Positions 38,001-51,100 are shown, numbered from the stretch's first letter. The stretch is 64,000 bases of DNA from Septoria linicola (GCA_024114885.1 CP099426.1:2310564-2374563); one strand, 5' to 3'. The notes: generated from the letters alone by a model not told the origin. Translations and numbers: made by a program.

Positions 38001-38560
38001 GTTAACGTTCCTACGATCTATAGCGTATATCTCTATCGCGAGCGGATACCCTTTATAGCTTCTAGTACTATATACTCTATACGAGCGATAAAGCCTTTCG
38101 CTATAGAAGTACTATTAACCGGCCTAGGCTCGATTTCTAACACTTTAGTAGGCCGAGTTCTATAGGTAGATTAGGTAGTAAGTATAGAAATAAAGAAGCT
38201 CTTTAGTATAAGTAAGGAGGAGTTCAAGGTCTATATAACTAAATAGTAGACTACGGCTAAAGCTTAATTTGATACTACCTACGCTATAGCTATAGATATT
38301 AAGGAGTAGGTATTTAGCGAAGCTAGCTTTATAAGCGCGAATAGTAACTTAGAAGTATTAGTATCGAAGAAGAGAGAAGCCGTTTCTAAGGAAATCTCTA
38401 AGGATATAGTAGAAGAGTAGCGTCTAGCGAATAATAATTAGATCTAAGAAGGTGTTTTAGTAGTTATCGTTAGAAAAGGCAACTATTTAATAGGCCTCTA
38501 ATTGAAAGTTTAATAGACTTTAATAGAAAAACTAGCTAGCTTTAAGTAATTCTAAGTAAG
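35090..38560 (+). pseudogene. Extra long reading frame of the Gypsy family, function unknown
   Basis: From about 35540 to 38560 a single plus-strand frame is open apart from TAG/TAA at former Gln/Trp codons, about 1,000 codons. Upstream, 35090-35540 reads well in another frame, which suggests a small indel or a lost intron. The predicted protein has a Pro/Ser/Arg-rich stretch near 36240-36360, then a long mixed alpha/beta region. A 77-codon piece without any stop survives at 37932-38165. I recognise no domain: it is not envelope-like (no evident signal peptide or membrane anchor), nor a second integrase or RNase H. The same frame is present in D on the minus strand. It is bracketed by hairpins 3 and 4 and ends close to the polypurine tract. 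Confidence 0.6.
38457..38489. other. Palindromic hairpin 4 of Gypsy B
   Basis: TTTTAGTAGTTATCGTT with a downstream GGCAACTATT arm. This is a more diverged form of the same motif, near the end of the extra frame. The counterpart in D is at 40404-40436. Confidence 0.6.
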
Positions 38561-38607
38561 ATCTATAGGTAGTTAGGTATCTAGTTAGACACTAAGGAAG
38601 GGAGGAT

Positions 38608-38886
38608 TAGTAAGGTAAAGGCCTACCTATATACCGTACTTAGTAGTTTTAGTATAAAAGCAAGGTAGTAGCTCGTTTCTAAGATAGCAATATTTACTCT
38701 ACTTAATTAATTTAATATCCTACGGTCCTAGTATAGGCTCTTAGTCCTAGGACTACTAGTTTGAGCTCGTTACTACTAGTTAATATACGTATTACAAGAC
38801 TATTACTCTCTAAACAGGTCTTGTTCTATAGCGACTACTCTTATACCTACCTAGGAGGTTAGTATTAGAATAGTTATTATCTATTA
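38608..38886 (+). repeat. 3' LTR of Gypsy B
   Basis: 279 bp, preceded by a purine-rich tract AAGGAAGGGAGGAT (38593-38606) and followed by the target-site copy GTAG at 38887-38890. Confidence 0.93.
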
Positions 38887-39480
38887 GTAGTTAAAGTATT
38901 ATAAAGCTTTATCTAGTACTATATAAGCTTCGAAATAGTAGCCTCGAGGTATATAAAGCTTCTTAACCTCCTTCGCTATAGAGATCGATAGCGACGATAA
39001 TAAAGCTTAACTAGTACTAGACGTAGCCTCCTTAGTCGAGCCTAATAACGAACTAGAGCGCTATCGGAAAGTAGACTTCTTATATATAGAAGGAATAGAT
39101 TCTATAGATATATAGCTAGCTCTTACTAATATATTCCCTACTATATCGAAAATAGCCTAGGATATTCTATATATTCTAGTAGTAGGTACTAGATACGAAC
39201 GAGATTTTAGTATTATACGTTATTAGAACCGCTATAATCGGATATATAATCTAGATACCTTTACGTATATTATACTATCACGATATCGATATCGCGATTA
39301 TAAGTATAATATAAGAGTAGTACTTACTATAGAAGTATCTACTCTTTATCCTAATTTAGAACTTACTTATAATTAGATAGAGGTAGTCGAGGAGTAGAAC
39401 AAGAAGGTTAAAAACGAAATCAAGGCCCTTTTAAAGTTTAATAGTATTAGCGATAATAAAGGGGTTACAAAGGTAGATAA
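38887..39480 (+). pseudogene. hAT transposase relic, C-terminal dimerisation domain
   Basis: This resumes the transposase frame cut at 25649. The hATC dimerisation motif is clear near 39160-39220: I-L-x-I-L-V-V-G-T-R-Y-E-R-D-F-S, the fungal variant of the A-x-x-E-R-x-F-S signature. It is followed by R-Y-x-N-R-Y-N. The frame fades near 39480. The right subterminal repeats and the terminal inverted repeat of the hAT follow to 39867. Confidence 0.85.
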
Positions 39481-39867
39481 ATTATAGTATCGAAGTACGC
39501 GAAAGCGTAATACGCTCTATAGAGAAGCTTTAAGAGCTAGAACGTAGCTACCGACTACGTCTACTAACTATATATATTATAAACTTAAGTCGACGTTAGA
39601 TTAGCCTATCCGTTCTACTTATTACTATTATCTCTCTCTCTATCTTTACTACTCTATTATATACTTCCTTTTATAGTCGATACTAACTAGAATAATTCTT
39701 CTTCGTAGTTATACTTAAAACCTATATTATACCTATTTTTATTCGCCTAACCTATCTAAGTATAGAGTAGGTATTTATACTATACCTATTACTATCTTCT
39801 ATAGGTAGGCTAAGACCTAGCCTAACCTATATACTAACCCGTTTCGGCCTACCTATTCCGACGTCTA
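39481..39867. repeat. Right subterminal region and terminal repeat of the hAT
   Basis: Contains a CCGACTACGT motif at 39551 and a cluster of TAACCTATA/TACCTAT motifs that mirrors 12068-12245. It ends ACCTATTCCGACGTCTA, the inverted copy of the left tip. CTCCTATA follows at 39868-39875. Confidence 0.75.
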
Positions 39868-40004
39868 CTCCTATACTATACTTTAAACTATACTAGTAGT
39901 ATAGATAGATAAGCGATTAGTACTAGTATTCGTTTATAGTTACTAATAGCTCTAAACTCCTAGAGAATTAAGTTTTTAACTACCTTACGTAGTAGTAATC
40001 GTAT
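39868..40004 (+). mobile_element. Gypsy element A, middle piece
   Basis: Begins with the second hAT target-site copy CTCCTATA and runs in parallel with B 29812-29938 up to GTAT (40001-40004), where Gypsy D is inserted. It continues at 53264. Confidence 0.85.
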
Positions 40005-40283
40005 TAATAGATAATAACTACTCTAATACTAACTCTCTAGGCAAGTATAAGAGTAGTCGCTATAGAACAAGACCTATTCGGAGAGTAATAGTCTTGTAAT
40101 ACGTATATTAATTAGTAGTAACGAGCTTAAACTAGTAGTCCTAGGACTAAGAGCCTATACTAGGACCGTAGGATATTAAATTAATTAAGTAGAGTAAATA
40201 TTACTATCTTAGAAACGAGCTACTACCTTACTTTTATACTAAAACTACTAAGTATAGTATATAGGTAGGCCTTTACCTTACTA
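40005..40283 (-). repeat. 3' LTR of Gypsy D
   Basis: Starts TAATAGATAATAAC and ends CCTTACTA on the plus strand. On the minus strand a purine-rich tract precedes it (plus-strand ATCCTCTCTTCCTTA at 40284). Confidence 0.92.
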
Positions 40284-40334
40284 ATCCTCTCTTCCTTAAT
40301 ATCTAACTAGATACCTAACTACCTATAGATCTTA

Positions 40335-43300
40335 CTTAGAATTACTTAAAACTAGCTAGTTTTCCTATTAAAGTCTATTAAACTTTTAATTAGAGGCCTA
40401 TTAAATAGTTACCTTTTCTAACGATAACTACTAAAAGTACCTTCTTAGATACGATTATTATTCGCTAGACGCTACTCTTCTACTATATCCTTAGAGATCT
40501 CCTTAGAGATAGCCTCTCTCTTCTTCGATACTAATACTTCTAAGTTACTATCTACGCTTATAAAGCTAGCTTCGCTAAACACCTACTCCTTAATATCTAT
40601 AGCTATAGCGTAGGTAGTATCGAATTAAGCTTTAGCCATAGTCTACTACTTAGCTATATAGACCTTAAACTCCTCCTTACTTATACTAAAGAGCTTCTTT
40701 ATCTCTATACTTACTACCTAATCCGCCTATAGAACTCGGCCTACTAAGGTATTAGAAATCGGGCCTAGGCCGGTTAGAAGTACCTTAGTAGTAAAGGGTT
40801 TTGTCGCTCGCGTAGAGTATATAGTACTAGAAGCTATAAAGAGTATCCGCTCGCGATAGAGATATACGCTATAGATCGTAGAAACGTTAACGTAGTTACT
40901 ATTAGGTAGCTTATCTAACGTACGACTATTAGAGTAGGCTAGAAATACTATCGGAATTATACGATACTCTTCGTCTATACGAGTATACTACTAAGGGAGA
41001 TAGGGGTACGAAATAACTAGCGAGCCTACTTTAGTATAAGGATTCTTCTAACTAAGATTAAGGTTAGCTTTTATATCGTTAGTAATTACTAGAGCTATAG
41101 TCTCGACGAAGCCTATACTATAGCTTTACTTATTAGCGATAATACGCCTCGCTAGCTACTTTGCCTCCTTAGGGTTAAAGAGCCTATTACTAGCTACGTT
41201 AGAGGTTAGTAAAAGTCGTCCTCTATCGCTAGTATCGTCTAGAGAGATCGCGAATTAAACCTAATTAAGGCCCTTCTCCTTAAGTAGTATATTCTCGTTC
41301 AAGGTAATATATTAGAAGCTATTAAGGTAGTTAGAACTAGCTTTATCGTCGAAGATATAAAAGGTAGTAGATAGGTAGGCTACGCACTTAACGGTTATAT
41401 ATAGAGTAGTAACTAACTAATATAGCTATAGTAGAGGATACTAGCGAAGAAGCTATTAGAATAGCGAGTACTATATACCGCGAGACTAACTATACTAACT
41501 AATAGCTATATTATACTATCGATATACTATAAACTCATACCGTATAGCTTCGAGTAAAGAGTCTAGGATCTAAAATAGGCCTCTAGTAGAGAGAGAAGAA
41601 AAGAGGAAGCTATAGTCGGTCTAGGTACTCTTATTACTATCGTAGTCTAAGAGCTCCTAAGCCTTCTAATAGATATTAGAAGTAACCTTTAAGTCTACCT
41701 CGGTCGTAGAGAACTAAAAGGGTCTAAGGTAGCTTCTACCTACCTTACGTATTAGAGCGTTAATATCGTCCTCTAGCTCCTAAGTATTAGTACCCTTCTT
41801 ATCGTAACGAGTACGTCCTATAGGCTTAGAGAAGAAAGTATTTACTTCTAGTTTAAACTACGTCCGGTTTTAAGTATTCTAGGCGATAAGGGCTTAGAGA
41901 TCGGCTATACTACCTATCTAAATAATACGCTAGTAGAGGGTATACGTTACGTTAGCCGTCTTCGGTAGCTTTAAACCTATAGTATTACCTATCTTAGTTA
42001 TATATTCTTTATAAAGAAGCTAGCTAAGGTATAGAAGAATATTAATTAAAGCGTAGCTCTTAGCTACCTTCTTCTTCTCCTAGATATTATCGACTTCTTT
42101 AAGAGCTCTACTAACGATTATATAGTAGTAGACTTTAGAGGTAATACTATCCTTTATATAAGCCTAGTAACGTAGATTAGGCTCTAAGTCGTTCTCTAGC
42201 TTAATTCCGCTATTATCTTCTAGTACGATTAGCGATAGGCGTTACGGACCTAGTAGTAGCTCCGTCGTAGGTAAAACTTGATCTTATATAGGATCGCTAT
42301 TACCTAAAGTACTTAGTATAGAAGAAGTTTCGATTAAGTTAATAATAGTTTCTTTAGCGCGAATTCTAGTAAGTCTCCCGCTCTTACGAAGGGCCTACGT
42401 TAGTATAGGTTTAGGCGTAGGCTTCTTTATAGAGCTTAGCGTTAACTTCTCTAACTAAGCTTTTAGCCTCTATATAGTACTAGGCGATATAGTATCTCTA
42501 AGGCGAGGCTTCGAGGTCGTAAGTAAATTACCTTCTCTTTCTTCTTCTTAACTAGAGTTTCGAGTAGGACTAGATAAGGATAGGCCCTTAGGCGTAGAGG
42601 AAGAGGGCCGTCTATTAGGTCTTAGGTTTCTAGAAGGAGGTAATAGTCTATAGGATATTAAGAGCTGTCTCTCTACTATCGGAAACACGTAGGTTAGTTC
42701 TTCGAAGGCCTCTCCTTTAGTAAGCTTGACCGTAAACCTGTACTAATCAAGTCTATAGCCTACCTCTAGGCGTACTTCTCTTATCTTATAGCTAAATACG
42801 TTAACTTATAAGAGCTCTACCTTAAACTTATTCTAGTAGCGTCTCCTATCTAAGTTCGTATTAATAAAGCCTAGGCTCTACGAGCTAGGAGTCTTCTTAC
42901 TTCTCTATAGCTGAAAATGCTAGCTACGAGAGAATATATTCGCTACCTACTAATAGAAACGATCTTACTTTTACTATACTAAGAAGACCTAGTCTTTAGG
43001 TTCGCTTTCTTCGAAGACGCCTTTATACTTATTTAACTATTAACGAAGGTTCCTAAGTATCTCTTTATTATATAAGACTTAGTTAAGGAAAGAGAAGTTC
43101 TACTCGTGCCTAAACTCTATATATAGCTACTACTAGATTAAGTTTCTCTCTTTTACTAAGTCTCGGCCTTCTTAGCGTATCTTCTTTATATTATCGCGCT
43201 TTACGCTCTACGCGTCAAGGTACTTTAGTAAAATCTTAGCTAAGAGGCGTTTAAAGAAGTTAAATATACTAATCTTTATTCTATCGTTCGCTTTCTCGAC

Positions 43301-43805
43301 TTACTTAAGTACTAAGTCGATACTCTCCTCTTATTCTTATAGAGTCTCTAGCGATAGAATAGCTTTAGTAGCGTTATTAAGGTTCGTTATACTAGTAAGA
43401 GGTCTACTTAAAGGCTAGAAGCTAACGATAGAGCCTTCGCGATTAATATAAGCGAGCGCTATACCTTATATAGAACTTAAAGAAGCTATTTTTCGTCTTT
43501 TCTTTAGAGAATCTTATCTAGGTAGTTCTTATATAGGACTTCGAATAGGCGAGGTAGAAGGCGAAAACGCTAGTCTTAATAAGCGTTTAGGCGTTAAAGA
43601 ACGCTAGAAAGGGGAAGTCTTGTTCTTTATACGTAATAGAGAAAGAGAACGTCTTTAATTAGTCGTATTAGTAGCTTAAGGCGATATAAAGCGCGTGACT
43701 AGTAATAAGTAACTTAAATAGCGAGGAGAGTCGGGCGCTTAACCGGTTATAGAGTTTTCTATTATATTAGTTACCGCTTACGTATACAAATAGCTATATA
43801 GCGTT
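40335..43805 (-). pseudogene. Extra long reading frame in Gypsy D, function unknown
   Basis: Minus-strand counterpart of 35090-38560. It has the same order of segments and the same bracketing hairpins (40404-40436 and 43991-44021). Conservation of the frame in two independently inserted copies argues that it belongs to the element and is not a chance insertion into B. Limits are transferred from B and are good to a few tens of bases. Confidence 0.6.
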
Positions 43806-43990
43806 ACTAGGTAGTAACGAAAGATAAGAATCGAACTTAATAGAAGTAAGGCTCTATAGTAACTAATTAATAGTTAATAAGGAAGAAGAGATCGTTTAGA
43901 GTATAAAAGTAGTCTAATTATATACCTTACTATAGTAGCGTAACTACTATTAGGATTAGGGATCTATACGCGAGGCTTAGTTACGTAAGG

Positions 43991-44021
43991 TTTTAGTTAT
44001 CGTTTAAAAAGATAACTAAAA
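43991..44021. other. Palindromic hairpin 3 of Gypsy D
   Basis: Arms TTTTAGTTATC and GATAACTAAAA around GTTTAAAAA. It is the best-paired hairpin in D. Confidence 0.75.
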
Positions 44022-45114
44022 GTTTACTTTACCTTAACGCTTCCGTAGCCGTCGTATACTACTAACGCTACTACTAACTACTATAGTATATACCTTACTA
44101 TCGCTAACGAGGACTAAGGCTTAGATATCGTCGTCGTTATCTCTACTAACTTAAAAGAGCCTTATTTTTCGTATACCTAGTCGACTTACTAGATCGCGCT
44201 TTCTATATCGTAAGAGACCGCTAGCGCTATAATTAATTAGCTAGAAAGGAGCTATTAGAGCCGTCGTTACTAAACATTCAAGCTTCTCTACCTTTATATA
44301 GGCTGAAAAACCTTAAACTTTAAGAATTCTCTACTAGAAACTAATATCTTTAGCGATTCCTTTAGTTAGGCGAAAATTAGTAGTAAAAAGGACCTTTAGG
44401 ATAGAAAATTACTGTCTTACTTTACTAATTAATAATAGAAAAGGGCTCTAGGAAGACAGATCGTAGTACTAACCTTAGAAATCGCTAGTAGAAAAGAGCT
44501 TTAGGAGTATAGATCTAGCTTAGATTTTAAGACCTAGTAGTAGAAAGTAGCTTAGGACAGCTAACTTTTATAGCGATAGTAGGCTTAAGACTTAGAAAAA
44601 GGAGTAGGATAGTAGGTTAGCTAGTAGATATAAAGTCTATACTTAAAAGTTAAGCTTAGAGGAGTAACTAGCTATATAGATACTTATCTTAGCTATAGAA
44701 AATAGCGTCGAGATAGTTAGGATTAGCTAGATTTCTACTAATCTAGTAAAAGAGAAGCTTAGGAAGCTTAGATTAGAGCTCGATAGTAGCTCTAGGAATA
44801 AAAGAAGTACTTAGGATAGCTAAGATTTAGCTAGATTTATACTAGTCTAGTAAATTATAAGCTTAGGAAGCTCCGATTAGAGCTTAATAGTAGCTTTAGA
44901 ACTAAGAGAAGCGCTTAGGAAGGTTAGATTAGAGCTCGATAGTAGCTCTAGGAATAAAAGAAGCGCTTAGGATAGTATAGACTTAGGAATATTAGCCCTT
45001 TTATAGTAGAGGCTAGGTTTTAGTAGCTAGATCTTAGCTTATACTCCTAATTAAGTATCGCCTATTAAATTTCTAAATCTTTAGCTCTACCGAGCTAGCT
45101 TTAGCCTTTAGCTT

Positions 45115-48100
45115 ACTAAGTCTTCTACTTCTTCTTTAAGCTCTATTAGTAGCTAGCGTATATAACTCTCCTTTTCTTCTTAAGTTATTACTAATAGCTT
45201 ACTAATAAAGATCTATAGATACTTATATCTAGGTAGAAAGCCTAGTTCTATAACCTTCTCTATCGGTAGTAGTATTTCTTCTAGTTTAACCTAATCCGGA
45301 ACTAGCTTTAGGTTTTCTTATAGAAAGGTATATTTCTTAAGGTCTATCCTCTTATAGATATACTCTTATTTTAAGCTATCTAGTTCCTTAAGCTTATACG
45401 ATATACTTCTCTATAATACTTTAGATACTCTAAAAGAGCCTTCCTACCTAAACGTAAGCTTATAGGAGAAGCTTGTTTTTAACTTAGAGTAGTATACTAA
45501 TACGAGATCTCCTTCCTTTAGTATAGTAAGGTCTATATAGCGATATTTATCGAAGTACGCCTTGTTCTATTCTCGGAGACGCTATTAACATAGTCGTCCT
45601 TCTTCTATAGTCGTTTCTATAGCTTCTAGAGCTTAAGCTCGAATCGTAAGGAGCTCTACTCTAGTCTTAACCTTGCCCTAATCTATAATCTAGAAGGTAT
45701 AGTATTCTAGCTCGATTAGTAGTACTACGTCACGCCTAATTATTACCTCTAATAGTATTAGGCCGGTAGTAGAGACTATTATCGTTCTCTCTACCTATAG
45801 AACCGCTAGAATATAGTTACGAATCGTATAAAGGCCGCTATTAGAGAGTTTTAAGTAAGCGTCTAATATTGTCTTATAGCTGACTTTAACGATAGCGTTA
45901 GACTAAGAGTAGTATAGCGAAATATTAATACGTTTAATACTATACGATAGTAGTAGCTTCTCTACGTTACTAAGGTTAGTCTTATAGTTGTCGAGGATAA
46001 CTTCTATAGCGGCACCCTACTAGTAAAAGATCTCTTCCTATATAAACCTTACTATCTATATAGAGGAGATACTCTTCGCTAGATACTAGAATATATATAC
46101 TTCTAGCTAGCGCGATAGAGATTCGCGTATAACTATTAACGAACAGTTCTTCGAGATATATAAGCTATTAATATACTACCGCTAGCCGACTATAACTTAG
46201 AGTAGGATTTATAGTTCTCTAGATACCTGTCTTCTATACCGAAGACTATAAATAGTATATTATCGAACAGCGAGCGAAATCTAAGCCTAGACTCTATCCT
46301 ACTACTATCGTTTCTAGATAAGATTATACGTCTGTTTAGCGCTATAGTAACCGTTCTTATAATAACATACCTTGATAATACAAGCTCGTACTTTAGGTTT
46401 ATCGACAACTCGCTATAGAGGTCTAGCTACTCGCTCTTAGCGCTAGAGCTAGTTATTCTTAATATAAAATAGCTAATACTTCTTCCTTAACCGCTTGTAC
46501 TCGTTATTAGAAACTCTCTTAGGTCTTTATATCTATATAAGTACGAAAGCGATATTTATTAACTCCTAAGAGTAGATCCTATTAATTATAGGTAGCTCGC
46601 TCTAAATTACCTATATAGAGAAAGCGTTAACGTAAAAGGTATCGAAGAATTACTTATTAATTATTAGATCTATGTCTTCTTCCTATTCTATAGCCTCTAT
46701 ATCTTTAGGCGTAATAGGCTTCCTCGATAGCGAATCCGGAGCTATATACTTCTTACTAGGAACATATATAACGTTAAAGTCGAAGAGGTAGATCTATACT
46801 AGCTAGCGCGTTATTACTATATTCGGCAAATTAGAGGCAGCCTTATTAAGCTAGTAAACGAGAGTATTTATATTAATCTCTAGTTAGAAGTATACTCTAA
46901 ATAGCTATAGTTTTAGCTTCTTTAATACCTTTAGTATACTAAGGCATTCGCGCTTTCTAGTATCGTACTTGACCTCTACTAGGTTAAATAGGCTAGACTT
47001 ATATCGAACTAGATAATAAAGAAGTAGCTTATCTCGATTATATTAGGAAAGCGTATATCTCTAACCTTTACTACTCGAATCTATACCTACGACAATAAGT
47101 CCTACTCCTTCTCTAAAGTTAAGAGTAACTAGGGCTAGGGCTGAAACTAGTGCCTTTAAGACAATATCTTTAGCTAGTTAGTATTTAGTAGTCTATTAAA
47201 ACTCGGTATCCTTCTATAAGAGTTTAAATAGCGAAGTAAGGATAATCGTGAAACCTTTAACCTAGACGCGGTAGTACGTAACTACGCCGAGGAAGATTCG
47301 AACCTTCTTCTAATTCTCTAGCGTTAGCTATTTCTTAATCTTTACTACTCTCGCGAAGTCTAGATAGCGACTATTAATACTAGTAAGGTAACTAACGATT
47401 ACTAGTTATTCGTAATAGAGCTATAGCTTATTAAAAGCTACTATTATATTAGCTCGTTCTATATTATAGAGAACGTTATCTACTACTATAATATGTTTAA
47501 TAACGTAATAGTAGAGGCTAGGTTTAACCTCTTTACTATCGTACTTCGTCTTAGGTCCTTTAATACTAATATTATTAAGGAACGGCCGTACCTTATACGA
47601 GACATACTCTATAAGTACTTGATTAATAATACGAACGAACTAGGTAACAGAATTCGTAGCTCCTTACGGTAACGTTATCTACTATAATAGTCCTAGCGGT
47701 AAATCAAAGCCTATAAGGTCTCTATATAACTTATCGAGTAGGATTTAGTTATATCTAGAGAAGATATTAACTAACGAGGCTAGCGCGTAACTAGTAAAGT
47801 TCTTAGAGAAGCTCTTAGCGTTAGGTAGTAAGTTCGAATCTCTTATAGTAACTTAATTAAACTTCTAAGCTACGTTAATTAACTAATACTTCTTAGGCTT
47901 ACCTACCTCTATCTTCTTACTAATAAGGAAGTATAGGTTTCGATAGGTACTATAGTATAGCTTAAGAGTTCTAGCTTAGATTCGTTGTCTTAGTATATCT
48001 TCTATAACGTATCGTAGTAATAGGTTTAGCTTGAAGCCTAGATACTACTATAGCTCGTAAGGAACTATTCGAATCTTCTATAGTAGAGTAATATTAGGAT

Positions 48101-51100
48101 TAATTCGGCCTAAATATGTAAAGTCCTATATAAAGGCAGCTTCTCGATTCCTTAGTATATAGTATAATAAATCTAGCTCCTTTAGTAGTAGTTCTATACT
48201 AGGTTTGAACTTTATAAGCCGTTCGGGCGTAAGACGTAATCTAGGCTCGATCGTCGAGAACCTCTTAGTTAAGTACTTACTATCGTAAGGTCTAGTACTA
48301 GGTAGTATAGCCGCTTCCTTCTTAATATAAGTCCGTCGCTAGTCCTTTAATCCGCTAGGGTTTAAGCTATTAGTTATAGTAATATCGGTATTTACTAGTT
48401 TAATCTTATTAGTAACTCGCTTATAAAGAGTATAGGCGCTAATATAATTATCTAGCTTCTACTACCCTATAGCTTCTTTATTACAAGCTCTCTCTACTAC
48501 TATATTAATAGCGGCCGAGATAACGTACGTCTCTTTACTAAGCTCGTCGTCTACTTTATTAGAAATAACCTCGTTATAGGGTCTAGGTTCTTAGATAGCT
48601 AGCTCCGCCTCTCTAAGCTTCCTACGAGTAATTATTAAGTATTCGCTCTCGTAATTCGAACCCTAGCTCGATTAAGACACTAGTATAGTATCTTTAAAAC
48701 TATACCTAATACTCTAGTACAAGTCTCGCTCGCTAGTATAAGCTAGTTCGGCTTCGCTAGTAGCTAGTAGAAGCTTCTTAAGTCGACTATTTTAGCTGAA
48801 TTTAGCGATATTGCCTTCGATAGCCGCTACTACGAGATAGTCGTACTATGTTTAAGTCTAGCTATAATTAACCCGTCTTAATAGCTCGAGCTATTACTAT
48901 AGAGAGGTACTTTATCTAATTAAGTCCGTTATAAAATAATCCTCGAAGTAGATTACCTTTATATACGATAGCTACTATATAAGGTAGTTAAAGACTTAAT
49001 TCTCTAGGAGTTTAGAGCTATCGGTAACTATAAATAAACACTAGTACTAATCGCTTATCTATCTATACTACTAGTATAGTTTAAAGTATAGTATAGGAGG
49101 TATAACGTAATTATCGTTTAAAAAGGTAACTATAGAACGTTCTACTAGCTAACCTCTCTAAGTAGAGTTTTTACCTCTAACTACTAAACCTTATACGGAA
49201 AGAGTAGTAGAAGCTTAAAAAGCTTATAATCCCTCTCTCTACTCCTTACTATTATAAGATCTAGAGTCCTCGATAGTATACCCTATATTCTTTAGCTAAT
49301 AATTACCGAAAGTTAGAGTTCGGACACTAACTTCTATTAAATCTTAACGCGATATACGTATTAGAGCTCCTACTATACTCGTGCTATCGACTAGAGCTAA
49401 TTCCTTAGTACTCTAGCTTTTCCTAGGACTTGTTCTATAGTACGTATATTACTATAGCTATTAAAGCTAGTAAATATAATAATATAGCCGTCTAGAGTAC
49501 TAATTAAGCTCTCCTATAAGCTATTATCGTAGTTCTTAGAAGCTAGGTATATACGCCGCGCCTATAGTTAGCTAAGCAAAATCGGGCTATTCGCTAGTAA
49601 GACTAGAAATAGTATAGTAACTCTCACGCTAAAGGTATCGATTAATACCTCTAGGTAGTACCTAACGAAAGTAACCTTACCTCCGACTCCTTCTATAGTA
49701 ATATTACTAAGAGGAGTCATACCGACTTGAAGCTTTCGAATATATTCGATCGGTATAATTATTAACTTAGCCTCCTCGTCGATTAAAGACTTATAAGCTA
49801 TTATTCGAGAGCTATACTTTGTAGGCACGTAGATACTTAGAATAATCTAATAGATATTATTAAATAATAGAAGGATATTATTAGTCCGCTCGTAAAGCTT
49901 AGAAGTAGGCCTAGGCTTTACTATATTAATTACTATAGTAGTAGCCTAGAAGGCCTTAATATTAGTCGCTAAGACAGCTTTTATTAGCTCCTCCTCTACC
50001 TACTCGCTAAAGGCTTTAGATAGTAAGGAATATACGCTAATCTTAGCTCTACTACCTCTATTCGTACGCTTCTTTATATAGAGCTTATTAAGCTTCTTAC
50101 GTAGATCCGTATCGTTTAGAACACGACCTTATAAGGAATACGACGCTCGTTCGCTATAGAGAATAATCTCTACTAAGCTTAACTAAACCTTAGATTCGAG
50201 TATTTTATCTATCTAGAAGACGTTAGCGTTATTATTAGCGTACGTAGCTTGAAGGTAGTTATCTATACGCTTAGTCTTTAGAGGCTCCTTAGCCTTCTTC
50301 TACTTTTAAGTATACGTAGGAGCGACTAGAACTAGTAGACCGTTTAGGTAGTCGTATATCTACTTATCCTCGATCTTATCGTTATTATATCTCTAAGTTT
50401 AAGAATCCTCTAACTCTCCTATATCTATAAGGTAAGGAGCCGGCTAGTTTTTATCTTTAACCTCTTTAATATAAGAGTGACGATAAGCGTAGGTTCTTAT
50501 AGCTATAGCCTAGGTCGTAATTCGCTTCTATACTCCTATTAGCTATCTTCTAACCGGACGAGAAGGGTTTAGGTTCTACTTTGTCTTTACGCTATCTCTA
50601 GCTACGTAGGCGCCGATTAGATCGTCCTAATCCTCCTATATAATAGAAGCGACTTAACTAATATTAATAGGACCGTTAATACTAGCTACCTTGTTCGCTA
50701 TCCTCTACTAGCTCGCTCTTAGCGTTAATAAACGATCTATATTTTCAAGATCGATCTTCCTATAGCGCTACTCTAATACTCCTATTAATACGAATAGCTT
50801 TAGTAGTTCCTTGTCCTAGTAGTACTATATCTTTTCTATACCTAGGCGAGGCGTTCTATAGTATATAATACTAGTCTTTAGATCTCTATATATTAAGCTC
50901 TTAGTCTCGAACTATTATAGGTACTCGTAGTTTATAGCTATATAGCCTTCAAGCCTATATATCTAATAACCTAAAATCTTTAGAGCGATCGCTATATAGG
51001 CCTTAATTATTAACCTATTATCTATCGTAGCTAAGTTAATCGAAATCTCCTAGCTATAAGTAGGCCTTAGAATATATAGATAGTCGTGATCGTAAGACTT

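Larger units (their letters stand above)
25650..38886 (+). mobile_element. Gypsy element B, full length 13.2 kb with an extra gene
   Basis: Two 279-bp LTRs (25650-25928 and 38608-38886), a 4-bp duplication GTAG, a primer-binding site (TAGAGCCGAAGG at 25930) and a polypurine tract (38593-38606) define an element of 13,237 bp. The order is Gag, protease, reverse transcriptase, RNase H, integrase (the Gypsy/Metaviridae order), then a spacer and an additional long frame before the 3' LTR. It is inserted in the hAT transposase gene. D (40005-53263) is a second full-length copy in opposite orientation. Stops are TAG/TAA at former Trp/Gln codons. Confidence 0.92.
12068..39867 (+). mobile_element. 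hAT-superfamily DNA transposon, interrupted by Copia and Gypsy B
   Basis: Terminal inverted repeats of at least 17 bp (TAGACGTCGGAATAGGT at 12068, with its reverse complement ending at 39867) are flanked by the 8-bp duplication CTCCTATA. Inside, a plus-strand transposase frame with hAT hallmarks lies at about 24250-25645 and 38891-39480. Subtracting the inserted Copia (16936-23234) and Gypsy B (25650-38886) leaves about 8.3 kb of hAT DNA. That is long for the superfamily, and about 4.9 kb of it lies to the left of the Copia. The mutated TA at each tip is consistent with an original CA...TG terminus. Confidence 0.88.

Noticed and set aside
46190..46408. 72-codon minus-strand open frame
   Set aside because: It overlaps the integrase region of Gypsy D but in a different frame from the integrase translation, so it is a chance opening.
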